Shown: positions 7,886 to 19,250 of the stretch, piece after piece
Layout: every line of letters begins with the position of its first letter
Numbering within the stretch: position 1 is the first letter of the stretch
Source: Pythium myriotylum
Taxonomy: Eukaryota > Oomycota > Peronosporomycetes > Pythiales > Pythiaceae
DNA: 64,000 nt
Direction: 5' to 3'
NCBI GenBank assembly: GCA_023091665.1
Contig: JALJCQ010000009.1
Span: 558,001 to 622,000 of the forward strand
The notes under the pieces: model-generated
What the model was told of the DNA's origin: nothing
What the model saw: the letters and a program-made list of their open reading frames with translations, nothing else
The model's database searches: none
Position numbers and translations under genes: made by a program

Positions 7886-9667
7886 ATGGTGACGCTGTTC
7901 TGCGCGCTCGTCGGTGTGAAGGGGAACGCGTTCTCCATCGACATCGATGCGAGCAAGTCTGTGGACCACTTGAAGAAGGCCATCAAGAAGGAGAAGGAGA
8001 ACAAGATCAAGTGCGATGCAGATGAGCTCGAGCTGTTCCTCGCCAAGAAGGGCGACGACACGTGGCTCGAATCAAGCACAGATGATGTGAAGAAGCTCAA
8101 GAAAGGGGAAAAGACTGCTCTAATCGAAGCGCTGACACACGAAGACAATGAACTGCAGGGAGAGTCTGGCCTTCAGAAGGTGTTGAAGGATATGCCTGAG
8201 CCGTCCACCGATCAAATCCACGTGTTGGTGGTGGTTCCCAAGCAGGAAACCATTCAAGCTGTTTCACAAGATGGTGTTTTCGATCGCTGCAGTGATCAAT
8301 TCTTCTCACAATTCACCAGGGTTGACGAAGTCAACAGTTGGCTCGAGTTTCCGTCGTTGCTGCCGCTAACGAAACGTCAAAAGCTCTACATTCGATCTTC
8401 GTACAAGTCGATCGCTGCTCAAGTTCTGTCAAATGCGGACCCAAGCATGGTCAAGTATGCAGTCATCACTGGCACGCCTGGCATTGGAAAATCAGTGTTC
8501 GTCTACTATGTGATGTGGAGGTTGGTCAAGGATAAGAAACGGGTGTTGTTTCTCACTCCAGCACCACCAATCTACTTCGATGGCAGGTCGATGTTGATCT
8601 GCAATCAACTGCCTTTTGCTGGAAATCGCCATTTCTGGTCGGCCGATTTGTGGTGCCTCGTTGATTCAGTCGACCCAACTATGATTCCTGGGCTCCCCAT
8701 TCTTCATTGCTCGACTCTGCTCGTGAGTACACCGCGACGAGACTGCATTGGTGAATTCAAGAAGCTCGTACCGACTCCAGATGTGTTCTACATGCCACTG
8801 TGGACCAAGGAAGAGCTGGCGACAATTGCTTCACTGTATCCAACTGCGGCAGATGTGTGGGATAATCGATTTGAGTGCTTGGGTGGTGTACCTCGTCTGG
8901 TGATGCAAGACATTCAATCCGACCCAGAAGCTTTGCTGATTTCCGCATGCAGCAGTTGTTCTCTCGATGATTGCATTATGCTGGTGTCCATCTACTCGGA
9001 GATCAATTCGAAGACCAAGATCATTCAGGCGTTGATTCACATCCACAGTCAAGAACCATATCGAGAGTACAAAGTTGCGTACGCATCAGAACTGGCGATG
9101 CAAGTGATCGCTCGAACAAAGTGGCGATCCGATCGCACGAAGATGCAAAGCCTTTTGGGGTCGTGCGATGGAAACCCGCTCGCACAATCGCTGTGCGGAT
9201 ACATCTTCGAGCCTCATGCGATGGATCTGTTGGAGCAAGGTGGGACTTTCGTGTGTCGGAGGCTGTTGTCTGGAGCTGAAATGCGAAAGCGCGACACAGC
9301 CAAACGCAAACGAGGCACCCCAGATAGTGAAGACGAAGAGACCATCGACATTCCACGTTCCTTGCAACCACGACAAACAGTGGATCGTGTGAAAGTCGGT
9401 CAACTTGCAAATCAGCTGTACGTGCCACGGACATCGAACTATACTGCCATTGACGCGTGGATGCCGCACGTCGGTGGTTTTCAAATGACGGTGGGAAGGA
9501 AGCACGAGATCAAGGCCGGTGCGGCAGATGATCTGGGGAAACTGGGTGCCAACGGCAATCGGCTCTACTTCTTGCTTCCACCGCTATACTACCAGTCGTT
9601 CACGAAGAAGACACCACAAACCATCGAGCAGTTTGCGATACTGATACCTTATCCGGAAGTGGTTTAA
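7886..9667 (+). CDS. CRN effector, body B
   Basis: The 593-aa protein has the same header and body as the gene at 2203, including Pro at residue 225. These two adjacent units are therefore each other's closest relatives among the B genes. Confidence 0.93.
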   Translation: MVTLFCALVGVKGNAFSIDIDASKSVDHLKKAIKKEKENKIKCDADELELFLAKKGDDTWLESSTDDVKKLKKGEKTALIEALTHEDNELQGESGLQKVLKDMPEPSTDQIHVLVVVPKQETIQAVSQDGVFDRCSDQFFSQFTRVDEVNSWLEFPSLLPLTKRQKLYIRSSYKSIAAQVLSNADPSMVKYAVITGTPGIGKSVFVYYVMWRLVKDKKRVLFLTPAPPIYFDGRSMLICNQLPFAGNRHFWSADLWCLVDSVDPTMIPGLPILHCSTLLVSTPRRDCIGEFKKLVPTPDVFYMPLWTKEELATIASLYPTAADVWDNRFECLGGVPRLVMQDIQSDPEALLISACSSCSLDDCIMLVSIYSEINSKTKIIQALIHIHSQEPYREYKVAYASELAMQVIARTKWRSDRTKMQSLLGSCDGNPLAQSLCGYIFEPHAMDLLEQGGTFVCRRLLSGAEMRKRDTAKRKRGTPDSEDEETIDIPRSLQPRQTVDRVKVGQLANQLYVPRTSNYTAIDAWMPHVGGFQMTVGRKHEIKAGAADDLGKLGANGNRLYFLLPPLYYQSFTKKTPQTIEQFAILIPYPEVV

Positions 9668-9959
9668 CACAATCTTCTTATCATCCTTCATAACCTCTCG
9701 AACTCGTTAACGTCTGTTTGCCGTCGATTTGCCGTCGATTTGTTGCTGTAGTGCAGTTGGCCAAAGATTTGTATACTGATCAATGGAAGGACAGCACCTC
9801 AATTTCTCTATAACCTTGCAAACTCGCTCATTTGTGTGATTGATGTGTTGTATACAGATGGCTGGGACTTATCAAAAAAACTAAATCAACACAATCAACC
9901 TGACTTATTCAGAAATTTTTACGACTTGAATACAGAAGTTTCGCTTCGTTAATATAATT

Positions 9960-10352
9960 ATGAATAGAATCAGACGTTATAGAGATACTGGAGTTAATGA
10001 AGTTGCTCCAAAAGATGATCATAGAATTGATGCGATAATGAAAGAATTGGAGTATCTTCGCTCTGAATTAGCTCAAAAAAAGGTTGAAACATCCATTTCA
10101 AAATACTTTAATGAAGAGATATTTACAAAAGATAGAGAAGATTTACTCAAGGATGGATTTGTTAGTAAGGGAGACTACCTCGAAATCCCATTAACAATAT
10201 TGAATGCCAGATACAAACAATGGTGCATCGATACTGGACATAATCGTATGTTGCGTAAAGCAATCATTGAGAACATCCGAAATGATAAAGTTGATGGAGT
10301 TGTGTTCAAATATTATGACGGATACGACAAAATACGTGTTTTTCCTAGTTAG
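9960..10352 (+). CDS. g, copy 2
   Basis: The 130-aa translation is identical to 4277-4669. It follows the 292-bp body-B 3' region and overlaps h by 8 bp. Confidence 0.65.
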   Translation: MNRIRRYRDTGVNEVAPKDDHRIDAIMKELEYLRSELAQKKVETSISKYFNEEIFTKDREDLLKDGFVSKGDYLEIPLTILNARYKQWCIDTGHNRMLRKAIIENIRNDKVDGVVFKYYDGYDKIRVFPS

Positions 10353-10602
10353 TGTGCTTTTCGTTGATATTCTGACACTGTAGGTTCCAGAGGAACCCGA
10401 GGCATCTCTGATGCCGGCTCTTGATAGCTGCACTAATTAAATCAATTTCCTTACAGAGCTGTATTATTTCAGATGCTGAATGCTTTTCTATTTTGGGGTA
10501 CTCATATAAATCACTCAGTATTTCGGTATCTACCGGTTCATTGAGCTGGACGTCATCAACATAACCAGTATCATCGGTATCGGATAGATACGTAATATCC
10601 AT
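10345..10602 (-). CDS. h, copy 2
   Basis: The 85-aa translation is identical to 4662-4919. It is divergent from the CRN at 10757. Confidence 0.6.
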   Translation of the reverse strand: MDITYLSDTDDTGYVDDVQLNEPVDTEILSDLYEYPKIEKHSASEIIQLCKEIDLISAAIKSRHQRCLGFLWNLQCQNINEKHTN

Positions 10603-10756
10603 GGTTTTGTGTCTATATAGATAAATATATTTTGTATCTCCAGTTGTTCAATCACCCAAATGGGTACGTCAAACACCCAACGTTGGGTTGCATCGTTTGA
10701 TTGGCTGAAATACGAATAGGAAGAACGTCCCTCACTCTCAGAAAGCAATTGGAAAC

Positions 10757-12646
10757 ATGGTGAAGCTGATCTGCGCGCTCGTTGGTGTGAAGGGAAACGC
10801 GTTCCCTGTGACGATCGATGCGAGCGAGTTGGTGGGAGACTTGAAGGACGCGATCAAGGTGAAGAAGGAGAATGATCTCAAGGCGATCGATGCGGACAAG
10901 CTGCAGCTGTTCCTCGCCAGGAACGGCGACGACACGTGGCTCGAATCAAGCACAGATGATGTGAAGAAGCTCAAGAAAGGGGAAAAGACTGCTCTAATCG
11001 AAGCGCTGACACACGAAGACAATGAACTGCAGGGAGAGTCTGGCCTTCAGAAGGTGTTGAAGGATATGCCTGAGCCGTCCACCGATCAAATCCACGTTTT
11101 GGTGGTGATTCCGTCGCATGACGTCGGTGGAAAGCGTGTTCGAGTAGATGAATGGTTCGTCGACGAAGCATTTTCTGTCCAAAAGAAGAAACGAAAACTG
11201 GATGAAGACGAAACTGACCAATTCACAAGGTATTTCAAGATGGCTGGGTTTCCACCGTTGGCACATCCGATGGAGAAGTACACGAAGATTGTGGAACGAG
11301 ATGCATATGCTGTGATTTTTGCAGAGCTAATGCGCAAGGTGAAGTTGTGCTTCGAAGCCAAATCAGGCGCTAACATGGTCGTGACGGGAAATCCAGGCAC
11401 AGGGAAGAGTCGCTTTTACCTCTATTGCATCTTTCAACTTCTATTGGGGCATCAAGCGGAAGTCAAAGAGCTTGCTTCTTTTGATTTGGTGCTGAATTTC
11501 GGAAACAAATACCACAAGTTCCATGCTGAAAGCAGGGAGTTCATCAAGTTGAACGAAGCGGATGCTCTTTCGATTCAAGATCAGCACCGTGTGCTTCGGC
11601 TCATCGAGGGAAAATCATCGGAACTTACCGGCTGGAAAGGAGTATCAATTCTATTTGCTTCCCCGGGGCTGGATGGCATGAACGATTACGCAAAAGTTGA
11701 CTCGTTCACGTACATCTTGCCAGTGTGGAGTCTGGAAGAGCTTCAAGATTACAACTCACTGCTTGATGATGATTTCAAACTATCGGAAGACGTTTTGATC
11801 TCGCGATACGACAAATTTGGTGGAATTCCAAGATTCATCTTCACTGCGACGGAGCTTGAGAATGACGAAGAACTTCAGAAGGCTATCGCTACATTCAGTG
11901 CGTTGGATATCATTTCATATGCCAAAAGCAATCATGCTGTGCGAGACGGAAATTACAGCCACCGCGTTCTCGAGATGGTCCCGAGCAGAGTGGATTTTCG
12001 AGCAAAATTCCATCTTGATTTTTTGTCCAAGTACATTGCCGAGAAGATCGTTGCTAAAGTGGACGAAGACAGTCTGCAAAGAGTATCGGAATTCGCAATT
12101 GCACACGCCAATGATGACTCAGGAAGTACATCCGTCGTTCGAGGCAAGATATACGAGATGCTCTGCCACAGATGGTTCAATCTACACAAACAAGGACACC
12201 TACAGCTCCGTTCGTTGTGCTCGAAGGAGCGCATAGAGTTGATCGTTCCGGAAAATATGCCAATGGTACGGTTCTCCACTCTCGATGAGATCCGTGCAGT
12301 TCCTCGACGCCTGACGTACTACCAGCCGACGTCAAGAACATTCGGTGCGTTGGATGCATTCATCTTGGATGGCAAGAACACCAGATGCTATGGTTTGCAG
12401 ATGACCCTCAACCTGGATCATGGAATCAAAGCTGCACCATTGAGTAGCTTTTTGCTCTGGCTGAACGGTATTGGTATCCCCACGTATCAGTTCTACTTTG
12501 GTTTCGTGGTTCCAAGCAACTTAGCGCCACACTATCGGAAGCAAACGATCAGAACCAAGACTAATGAAGTTCACCAGAGACCAGGAACGTTGGCGAGTGT
12601 GAAGCAGTATGTTGTTGCATTAGACGTGTTTGTTGGGAACATTTAA
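10757..12646 (+). CDS. CRN effector, body A, header with leader 3
   Basis: The 629-aa protein has body A as at 5074. The header differs: leader 3 (MVKLIC, FPVTIDASELVGD), helix DAIKVKKEN, motif DLKA-LQLFLA, turn RNG, tail QGES/PSTDQ. The tail is the one carried by body-B genes such as 2203, so this gene joins a tail otherwise seen with B to an A body exactly at HVLVV. Confidence 0.93.
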   Translation: MVKLICALVGVKGNAFPVTIDASELVGDLKDAIKVKKENDLKAIDADKLQLFLARNGDDTWLESSTDDVKKLKKGEKTALIEALTHEDNELQGESGLQKVLKDMPEPSTDQIHVLVVIPSHDVGGKRVRVDEWFVDEAFSVQKKKRKLDEDETDQFTRYFKMAGFPPLAHPMEKYTKIVERDAYAVIFAELMRKVKLCFEAKSGANMVVTGNPGTGKSRFYLYCIFQLLLGHQAEVKELASFDLVLNFGNKYHKFHAESREFIKLNEADALSIQDQHRVLRLIEGKSSELTGWKGVSILFASPGLDGMNDYAKVDSFTYILPVWSLEELQDYNSLLDDDFKLSEDVLISRYDKFGGIPRFIFTATELENDEELQKAIATFSALDIISYAKSNHAVRDGNYSHRVLEMVPSRVDFRAKFHLDFLSKYIAEKIVAKVDEDSLQRVSEFAIAHANDDSGSTSVVRGKIYEMLCHRWFNLHKQGHLQLRSLCSKERIELIVPENMPMVRFSTLDEIRAVPRRLTYYQPTSRTFGALDAFILDGKNTRCYGLQMTLNLDHGIKAAPLSSFLLWLNGIGIPTYQFYFGFVVPSNLAPHYRKQTIRTKTNEVHQRPGTLASVKQYVVALDVFVGNI

Positions 12647-13081
12647 AGGGGTAATACAAGCTAGAGAGGATATAGAGGAAACAAAGTTGTTCCTATGTCC
12701 TTGCACTGTGTCCTCGAGACACTATTGTTGCGGCTGCTGCTGATTGTGCTCGATAGTGCTGATAAGACAGAAATGATTCTCTCTGATAGCCTGTCTAAAC
12801 CGATAGTGTCGAAATGGTAGCGATTTGCCTCCTAGCCTAAGCTACTTCTTGAACAATGTATGCATTCCCCAAAGTTCGTTGGTTCTGATCACCTCTATGA
12901 TCTGATAACCTGCAGAACCGCGACAAGGACTCGACAGAAGTGAAGCACGATCTGTTTCTATGGGCAAAAGAAGCGCAAGCGCGCCATCTGCACGAGATCC
13001 GCAAACTCGACAGAAGTTACAGCTAAAAAAAGGTTCCAGTTTCAGATGATGGAGGTTAAGACAAAAAAAAAAGATTCTTTT
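12647..13081. other. 3' region of body-A CRN, third copy
   Basis: No gene is visible. It differs from the first two copies by CTCGAC instead of GTCGAC in the open 41-codon stretch and by A10 instead of A9. Confidence 0.6.
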
Positions 13082-13396
13082 TTAATTCTGTGTTGTAAAT
13101 TCGTTCAGGTTTTCTTTCAATGATGGGCATTTATTCTTGATATATTCATTTTTACACATCCAATTGAAATATTGGGTATCGTTTTCAACAATCCACTTTA
13201 CTGATTTGTTCTTATGTTTGCCCCACCGCATGATATAACTATCGTCTCCATCTTGGAACTTCCCTTGTAAAAAGCGTTTGATATCCGATTCTTCGGATTG
13301 TTGATTGTATAACCATCGACAGTATGACGCATCTTGATCATATACTTCCTCAAGAGCCTTTCCCTTGTATTTTCCGAACTCTAAAATAACGGACAT
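13082..13396 (-). CDS. d, copy 3
   Basis: The translation is identical to 1715-2029. It sits between the body-A gene ending at 12646 and the body-B gene at 13570. Confidence 0.75.
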   Translation of the reverse strand: MSVILEFGKYKGKALEEVYDQDASYCRWLYNQQSEESDIKRFLQGKFQDGDDSYIMRWGKHKNKSVKWIVENDTQYFNWMCKNEYIKNKCPSLKENLNEFTTQN

Positions 13397-13569
13397 TTTT
13401 ATGTGTAGTGTATGGTGTATCCCTATATACTACTTACTAATTTTATGTCAGAATTGAAAAAAAATATCTATGTAATGGGTACGTCAAAAACCCAACTTTG
13501 GGTTGCACCGTTTGATTGGCTGAAATACGATTAGAGAGAACGTCCCTCACACAGAAGGCAATTGGAAAC

Positions 13570-15351
13570 ATGGTGACGCTGTTCTGCGCGCTCGTCGGTG
13601 TGAAGGGGAACGCGTTCTCCATCGACATCGATGCGAGCAAGTCTGTGGACCACTTGAAGAAGGCCATCAAGAAGGAGAAGGAGAACAAGATCAAGTGCGA
13701 TGCAGATGAGCTCGAGCTGTTCCTCGCCAAGAAGGGCGACGACACGTGGCTCGAATCAAGCACAGATGATGTGAAGAAGCTCAAGAAAGGGGAAAAGACT
13801 GCTCTAATCGAAGCGCTGACACACGAAGACAATGAACTGCAGGGAGAGTCTGGCCTTCAGAAGGTGTTGAAGGATATGCCTGAGCCGTCCACCGATCAAA
13901 TCCACGTGTTGGTGGTGGTTCCCAAGCAGGAAACCATTCAAGCTGTTTCACAAGATGGTGTTTTCGATCGCTGCAGTGATCAATTCTTCTCACAATTCAC
14001 CAGGGTTGACGAAGTCAACAGTTGGCTCGAGTTTCCGTCGTTGCTGCCGCTAACGAAACGTCAAAAGCTCTACATTCGATCTTCGTACAAGTCGATCGCT
14101 GCTCAAGTTCTGTCAAATGCGGACCCAAGCATGGTCAAGTATGCAGTCATCACTGGCACGCCTGGCATTGGAAAATCAGTGTTCGTCTACTATGTGATGT
14201 GGAGGTTGGTCAAGGATAAGAAACGGGTGTTGTTTCTCACTGCAGCACCACCAATCTACTTCGATGGCAGGTCGATGTTGATCTGCAATCAACTGCCTTT
14301 TGCTGGAAATCGCCATTTCTGGTCGGCCGATTTGTGGTGCCTCGTTGATTCAGTCGACCCAACTATGATTCCTGGGCTCCCCATTCTTCATTGCTCGACT
14401 CTGCTCGTGAGTACACCGCGACGAGACTGCATTGGTGAATTCAAGAAGCTCGTACCGACTCCAGATGTGTTCTACATGCCACTGTGGACCAAGGAAGAGC
14501 TGGCGACAATTGCTTCACTGTATCCAACTGCGGCAGATGTGTGGGATAATCGATTTGAGTGCTTGGGTGGTGTACCTCGTCTGGTGATGCAAGACATTCA
14601 ATCCGACCCAGAAGCTTTGCTGATTTCCGCATGCAGCAGTTGTTCTCTCGATGATTGCATTATGCTGGTGTCCATCTACTCGGAGATCAATTCGAAGACC
14701 AAGATCATTCAGGCGTTGATTCACATCCACAGTCAAGAACCATATCGAGAGTACAAAGTTGCGTACGCATCAGAACTGGCGATGCAAGTGATCGCTCGAA
14801 CAAAGTGGCGATCCGATCGCACGAAGATGCAAAGCCTTTTGGGGTCGTGCGATGGAAACCCGCTCGCACAATCGCTGTGCGGATACATCTTCGAGCCTCA
14901 TGCGATGGATCTGTTGGAGCAAGGTGGGACTTTCGTGTGTCGGAGGCTGTTGTCTGGAGCTGAAATGCGAAAGCGCGACACAGCCAAACGCAAACGAGGC
15001 ACCCCAGATAGTGAAGACGAAGAGACCATCGACATTCCACGTTCCTTGCAACCACGACAAACAGTGGATCGTGTGAAAGTCGGTCAACTTGCAAATCAGC
15101 TGTACGTGCCACGGACATCGAACTATACTGCCATTGACGCGTGGATGCCGCACGTCGGTGGTTTTCAAATGACGGTGGGAAGGAAGCACGAGATCAAGGC
15201 CGGTGCGGCAGATGATCTGGGGAAACTGGGTGCCAACGGCAATCGGCTCTACTTCTTGCTTCCACCGCTATACTACCAGTCGTTCACGAAGAAGACACCA
15301 CAAACCATCGAGCAGTTTGCGATACTGATACCTTATCCGGAAGTGGTTTAA
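13570..15351 (+). CDS. CRN effector, body B
   Basis: The 593-aa protein has the same header as 2203, but residue 225 is Ala (FLTAAPP). All body-B genes downstream of this point share that state. Confidence 0.93.
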   Translation: MVTLFCALVGVKGNAFSIDIDASKSVDHLKKAIKKEKENKIKCDADELELFLAKKGDDTWLESSTDDVKKLKKGEKTALIEALTHEDNELQGESGLQKVLKDMPEPSTDQIHVLVVVPKQETIQAVSQDGVFDRCSDQFFSQFTRVDEVNSWLEFPSLLPLTKRQKLYIRSSYKSIAAQVLSNADPSMVKYAVITGTPGIGKSVFVYYVMWRLVKDKKRVLFLTAAPPIYFDGRSMLICNQLPFAGNRHFWSADLWCLVDSVDPTMIPGLPILHCSTLLVSTPRRDCIGEFKKLVPTPDVFYMPLWTKEELATIASLYPTAADVWDNRFECLGGVPRLVMQDIQSDPEALLISACSSCSLDDCIMLVSIYSEINSKTKIIQALIHIHSQEPYREYKVAYASELAMQVIARTKWRSDRTKMQSLLGSCDGNPLAQSLCGYIFEPHAMDLLEQGGTFVCRRLLSGAEMRKRDTAKRKRGTPDSEDEETIDIPRSLQPRQTVDRVKVGQLANQLYVPRTSNYTAIDAWMPHVGGFQMTVGRKHEIKAGAADDLGKLGANGNRLYFLLPPLYYQSFTKKTPQTIEQFAILIPYPEVV

Positions 15352-15643
15352 CACAATCTTCTTATCATCCTTCATAACCTCTCGAACTCGTTAACGTCTG
15401 TTTGCCGTCGATTTGCCGTCGATTTGTTGCTGTAGTGCAGTTGGCCAAAGATTTGTATACTGATCAATGGAAGGACAGCACCTCAATTTCTCTATAACCT
15501 TGCAAACTCGCTCATTTGTGTGATTGATGTGTTGTATACAGATGGCTGGGACTTATCAAAAAAACTAAATCAACACAATCAACCTGACTTATTCAGAAAT
15601 TTTTACGACTTGAATACAGAAGTTTCGCTTCGTTAATATAATT

Positions 15644-16036
15644 ATGAATAGAATCAGACGTTATAGAGATACTGGAGTTAATGAAGTTGCTCCAAAAGAT
15701 GATCATAGAATTGATGCGATAATGAAAGAATTGGAGTATCTTCGCTCTGAATTAGCTCAAAAAAAGGTTGAAACATCCATTTCAAAATACTTTAATGAAG
15801 AGATATTTACAAAAGATAGAGAAGATTTACTCAAGGATGGATTTGTTAGTAAGGGAGACTACCTCGAAATCCCATTAACAATATTGAATGCCAGATACAA
15901 ACAATGGTGCATCGATACTGGACATAATCGTATGTTGCGTAAAGCAATCATTGAGAACATCCGAAATGATAAAGTTGATGGAGTTGTGTTCAAATATTAT
16001 GACGGATACGACAAAATACGTGTTTTTCCTAGTTAG
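15644..16036 (+). CDS. g, copy 3
   Basis: The translation is identical to 4277-4669, and it is tail-to-tail with h. Confidence 0.65.
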   Translation: MNRIRRYRDTGVNEVAPKDDHRIDAIMKELEYLRSELAQKKVETSISKYFNEEIFTKDREDLLKDGFVSKGDYLEIPLTILNARYKQWCIDTGHNRMLRKAIIENIRNDKVDGVVFKYYDGYDKIRVFPS

Positions 16037-16286
16037 TGTGCTTTTCGTTGATATTCTGACACTGTAGGTTCCAGAGGAACCCGAGGCATCTCTGATGCCG
16101 GCTCTTGATAGCTGCACTAATTAAATCAATTTCCTTACAGAGCTGTATTATTTCAGATGCTGAATGCTTTTCTATTTTGGGGTACTCATATAAATCACTC
16201 AGTATTTCGGTATCTACCGGTTCATTGAGCTGGACGTCATCAACATAACCAGTATCATCGGTATCGGATAGATACGTAATATCCAT
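16029..16286 (-). CDS. h, copy 3
   Basis: The translation is identical to 4662-4919. It is divergent from the CRN at 16441. Confidence 0.6.
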   Translation of the reverse strand: MDITYLSDTDDTGYVDDVQLNEPVDTEILSDLYEYPKIEKHSASEIIQLCKEIDLISAAIKSRHQRCLGFLWNLQCQNINEKHTN

Positions 16287-16440
16287 GGTTTTGTGTCTAT
16301 ATAGATAAATATATTTTGTATCTCCAGTTGTTCAATCACCCAAATGGGTACGTCAAACACCCAACGTTGGGTTGCATCGTTTGATTGGCTGAAATACGAA
16401 TAGGAAGAACGTCCCTCACTCTCAGAAAGCAATTGGAAAC

Positions 16441-18327
16441 ATGGTGAAGCTGATCTGCGCGCTCGTTGGTGTGAAGGGAAACGCGTTCCCTGTGACGATC
16501 GATGCGAGCGAGTTGGTGGGAGACTTGAAGAAGGCCATCAAGAAGGAGAAGGAGAACAAGATCAAGTGCGATGCAGATGAGCTCGAGCTGTTCCTCGCCA
16601 AGAAGGGCGACGACACGTGGCTCGAATCAAGCACAGATGATGTGAAGAAGCTCAAGAAAGGGGAAAAGACTGCTCTAATCGAAGCGCTGACACACGAAGA
16701 CAATGAACTTGATGGAGAGTTTGGCCTTGAGGAGGTTCTCGAGGGGATGCCAGAACCGAAAACCAAGCAAATCCACGTTTTGGTGGTGATTCCGTCGCAT
16801 GACGTCGGTGGAAAGCGTGTTCGAGTAGATGAATGGTTCGTCGACGAAGCATTTTCTGTCCAAAAGAAGAAACGAAAACTGGATGAAGACGAAACTGACC
16901 AATTCACAAGGTATTTCAAGATGGCTGGGTTTCCACCGTTGGCACATCCGATGGAGAAGTACACGAAGATTGTGGAACGAGATGCATATGCTGTGATTTT
17001 TGCAGAGCTAATGCGCAAGGTGAAGTTGTGCTTCGAAGCCAAATCAGGCGCTAACATGGTCGTGACGGGAAATCCAGGCACAGGGAAGAGTCGCTTTTAC
17101 CTCTATTGCATCTTTCAACTTCTATTGGGGCATCAAGCGGAAGTCAAAGAGCTTGCTTCTTTTGATTTGGTGCTGAATTTCGGAAACAAATACCACAAGT
17201 TCCATGCTGAAAGCAGGGAGTTCATCAAGTTGAACGAAGCGGATGCTCTTTCGATTCAAGATCAGCACCGTGTGCTTCGGCTCATCGAGGGAAAATCATC
17301 GGAACTTACCGGCTGGAAAGGAGTATCAATTCTATTTGCTTCCCCGGGGCTGGATGGCATGAACGATTACGCAAAAGTTGACTCGTTCACGTACATCTTG
17401 CCAGTGTGGAGTCTGGAAGAGCTTCAAGATTACAACTCACTGCTTGATGATGATTTCAAACTATCGGAAGACGTTTTGATCTCGCGATACGACAAATTTG
17501 GTGGAATTCCAAGATTCATCTTCACTGCGACGGAGCTTGAGAATGACGAAGAACTTCAGAAGGCTATCGCTACATTCAGTGCGTTGGATATCATTTCATA
17601 TGCCAAAAGCAATCATGCTGTGCGAGACGGAAATTACAGCCACCGCGTTCTCGAGATGGTCCCGAGCAGAGTGGATTTTCGAGCAAAATTCCATCTTGAT
17701 TTTTTGTCCAAGTACATTGCCGAGAAGATCGTTGCTAAAGTGGACGAAGACAGTCTGCAAAGAGTATCGGAATTCGCAATTGCACACGCCAATGATGACT
17801 CAGGAAGTACATCCGTCGTTCGAGGCAAGATATACGAGATGCTCTGCCACAGATGGTTCAATCTACACAAACAAGGACACCTACAGCTCCGTTCGTTGTG
17901 CTCGAAGGAGCGCATAGAGTTGATCGTTCCGGAAAATATGCCAATGGTACGGTTCTCCACTCTCGATGAGATCCGTGCAGTTCCTCGACGCCTGACGTAC
18001 TACCAGCCGACGTCAAGAACATTCGGTGCGTTGGATGCATTCATCTTGGATGGCAAGAACACCAGATGCTATGGTTTGCAGATGACCCTCAACCTGGATC
18101 ATGGAATCAAAGCTGCACCATTGAGTAGCTTTTTGCTCTGGCTGAACGGTATTGGTATCCCCACGTATCAGTTCTACTTTGGTTTCGTGGTTCCAAGCAA
18201 CTTAGCGCCACACTATCGGAAGCAAACGATCAGAACCAAGACTAATGAAGTTCACCAGAGACCAGGAACGTTGGCGAGTGTGAAGCAGTATGTTGTTGCA
18301 TTAGACGTGTTTGTTGGGAACATTTAA
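16441..18327 (+). CDS. CRN effector, body A, recombinant header
   Basis: This 628-aa protein is one residue shorter than the A genes with motif DLKA because motif KIKC lacks one codon. The header joins leader 3 (MVKLIC) to helix KAIKKEKEN, motif KIKC-ELELFLA and turn KKG, which elsewhere follow leader 1. The tail is DGEF/PKTKQ. Confidence 0.93.
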   Translation: MVKLICALVGVKGNAFPVTIDASELVGDLKKAIKKEKENKIKCDADELELFLAKKGDDTWLESSTDDVKKLKKGEKTALIEALTHEDNELDGEFGLEEVLEGMPEPKTKQIHVLVVIPSHDVGGKRVRVDEWFVDEAFSVQKKKRKLDEDETDQFTRYFKMAGFPPLAHPMEKYTKIVERDAYAVIFAELMRKVKLCFEAKSGANMVVTGNPGTGKSRFYLYCIFQLLLGHQAEVKELASFDLVLNFGNKYHKFHAESREFIKLNEADALSIQDQHRVLRLIEGKSSELTGWKGVSILFASPGLDGMNDYAKVDSFTYILPVWSLEELQDYNSLLDDDFKLSEDVLISRYDKFGGIPRFIFTATELENDEELQKAIATFSALDIISYAKSNHAVRDGNYSHRVLEMVPSRVDFRAKFHLDFLSKYIAEKIVAKVDEDSLQRVSEFAIAHANDDSGSTSVVRGKIYEMLCHRWFNLHKQGHLQLRSLCSKERIELIVPENMPMVRFSTLDEIRAVPRRLTYYQPTSRTFGALDAFILDGKNTRCYGLQMTLNLDHGIKAAPLSSFLLWLNGIGIPTYQFYFGFVVPSNLAPHYRKQTIRTKTNEVHQRPGTLASVKQYVVALDVFVGNI

Positions 18328-18762
18328 AGGGGTAATACAAGCTAGAGAGGATATAGAGGAAACAAAGTTGTTCCTATGTCCTTGCACTGTGTCCTCGAGA
18401 CACTATTGTTGCGGCTGCTGCTGATTGTGCTCGATAGTGCTGATAAGACAGAAATGATTCTCTCTGATAGCCTGTCTAAACCGATAGTGTCGAAATGGTA
18501 GCGATTTGCCTCCTAGCCTAAGCTACTTCTTGAACAATGTATGCATTCCCCAAAGTTCGTTGGTTCTGATCACCTCTATGATCTGATAACCTGCAGAACC
18601 GCGACAAGGACTCGACAGAAGTGAAGCACGATCTGTTTCTATGGGCAAAAGAAGCGCAAGCGCGCCATCTGCACGAGATCCGCAAACTCGACAGAAGTTA
18701 CAGCTAAAAAAAGGTTCCAGTTTCAGATGATGGAGGTTAAGACAAAAAAAAAAGATTCTTTT
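18328..18762. other. 3' region of body-A CRN, fourth copy
   Basis: No gene is visible. It has an A10 run and CTCGAC, as in the third copy. Confidence 0.6.
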
Positions 18763-19077
18763 TTAATTCTGTGTTGTAAATTCGTTCAGGTTTTCTTTCA
18801 ATGATGGGCATTTATTCTTGATATATTCATTTTTACACATCCAATTGAAATATTGGGTATCGTTTTCAACAATCCACTTTACTGATTTGTTCTTATGTTT
18901 GCCCCACCGCATGATATAACTATCGTCTCCATCTTGGAACTTCCCTTGTAAAAAGCGTTTGATATCCGATTCTTCGGATTGTTGATTGTATAACCATCGA
19001 CAGTATGACGCATCTTGATCATATACTTCCTCAAGAGCCTTTCCCTTGTATTTTCCGAACTCTAAAATAACGGACAT
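18763..19077 (-). CDS. d, copy 4
   Basis: The translation is identical to 1715-2029. It is divergent from the body-B gene at 19251. Confidence 0.75.
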   Translation of the reverse strand: MSVILEFGKYKGKALEEVYDQDASYCRWLYNQQSEESDIKRFLQGKFQDGDDSYIMRWGKHKNKSVKWIVENDTQYFNWMCKNEYIKNKCPSLKENLNEFTTQN

Positions 19078-19250
19078 TTTTATGTGTAGTGTATGGTGTA
19101 TCCCTATATACTACTTACTAATTTTATGTCAGAATTGAAAAAAAATATCTATGTAATGGGTACGTCAAAAACCCAACTTTGGGTTGCACCGTTTGATTGG
19201 CTGAAATACGATTAGAGAGAACGTCCCTCACACAGAAGGCAATTGGAAAC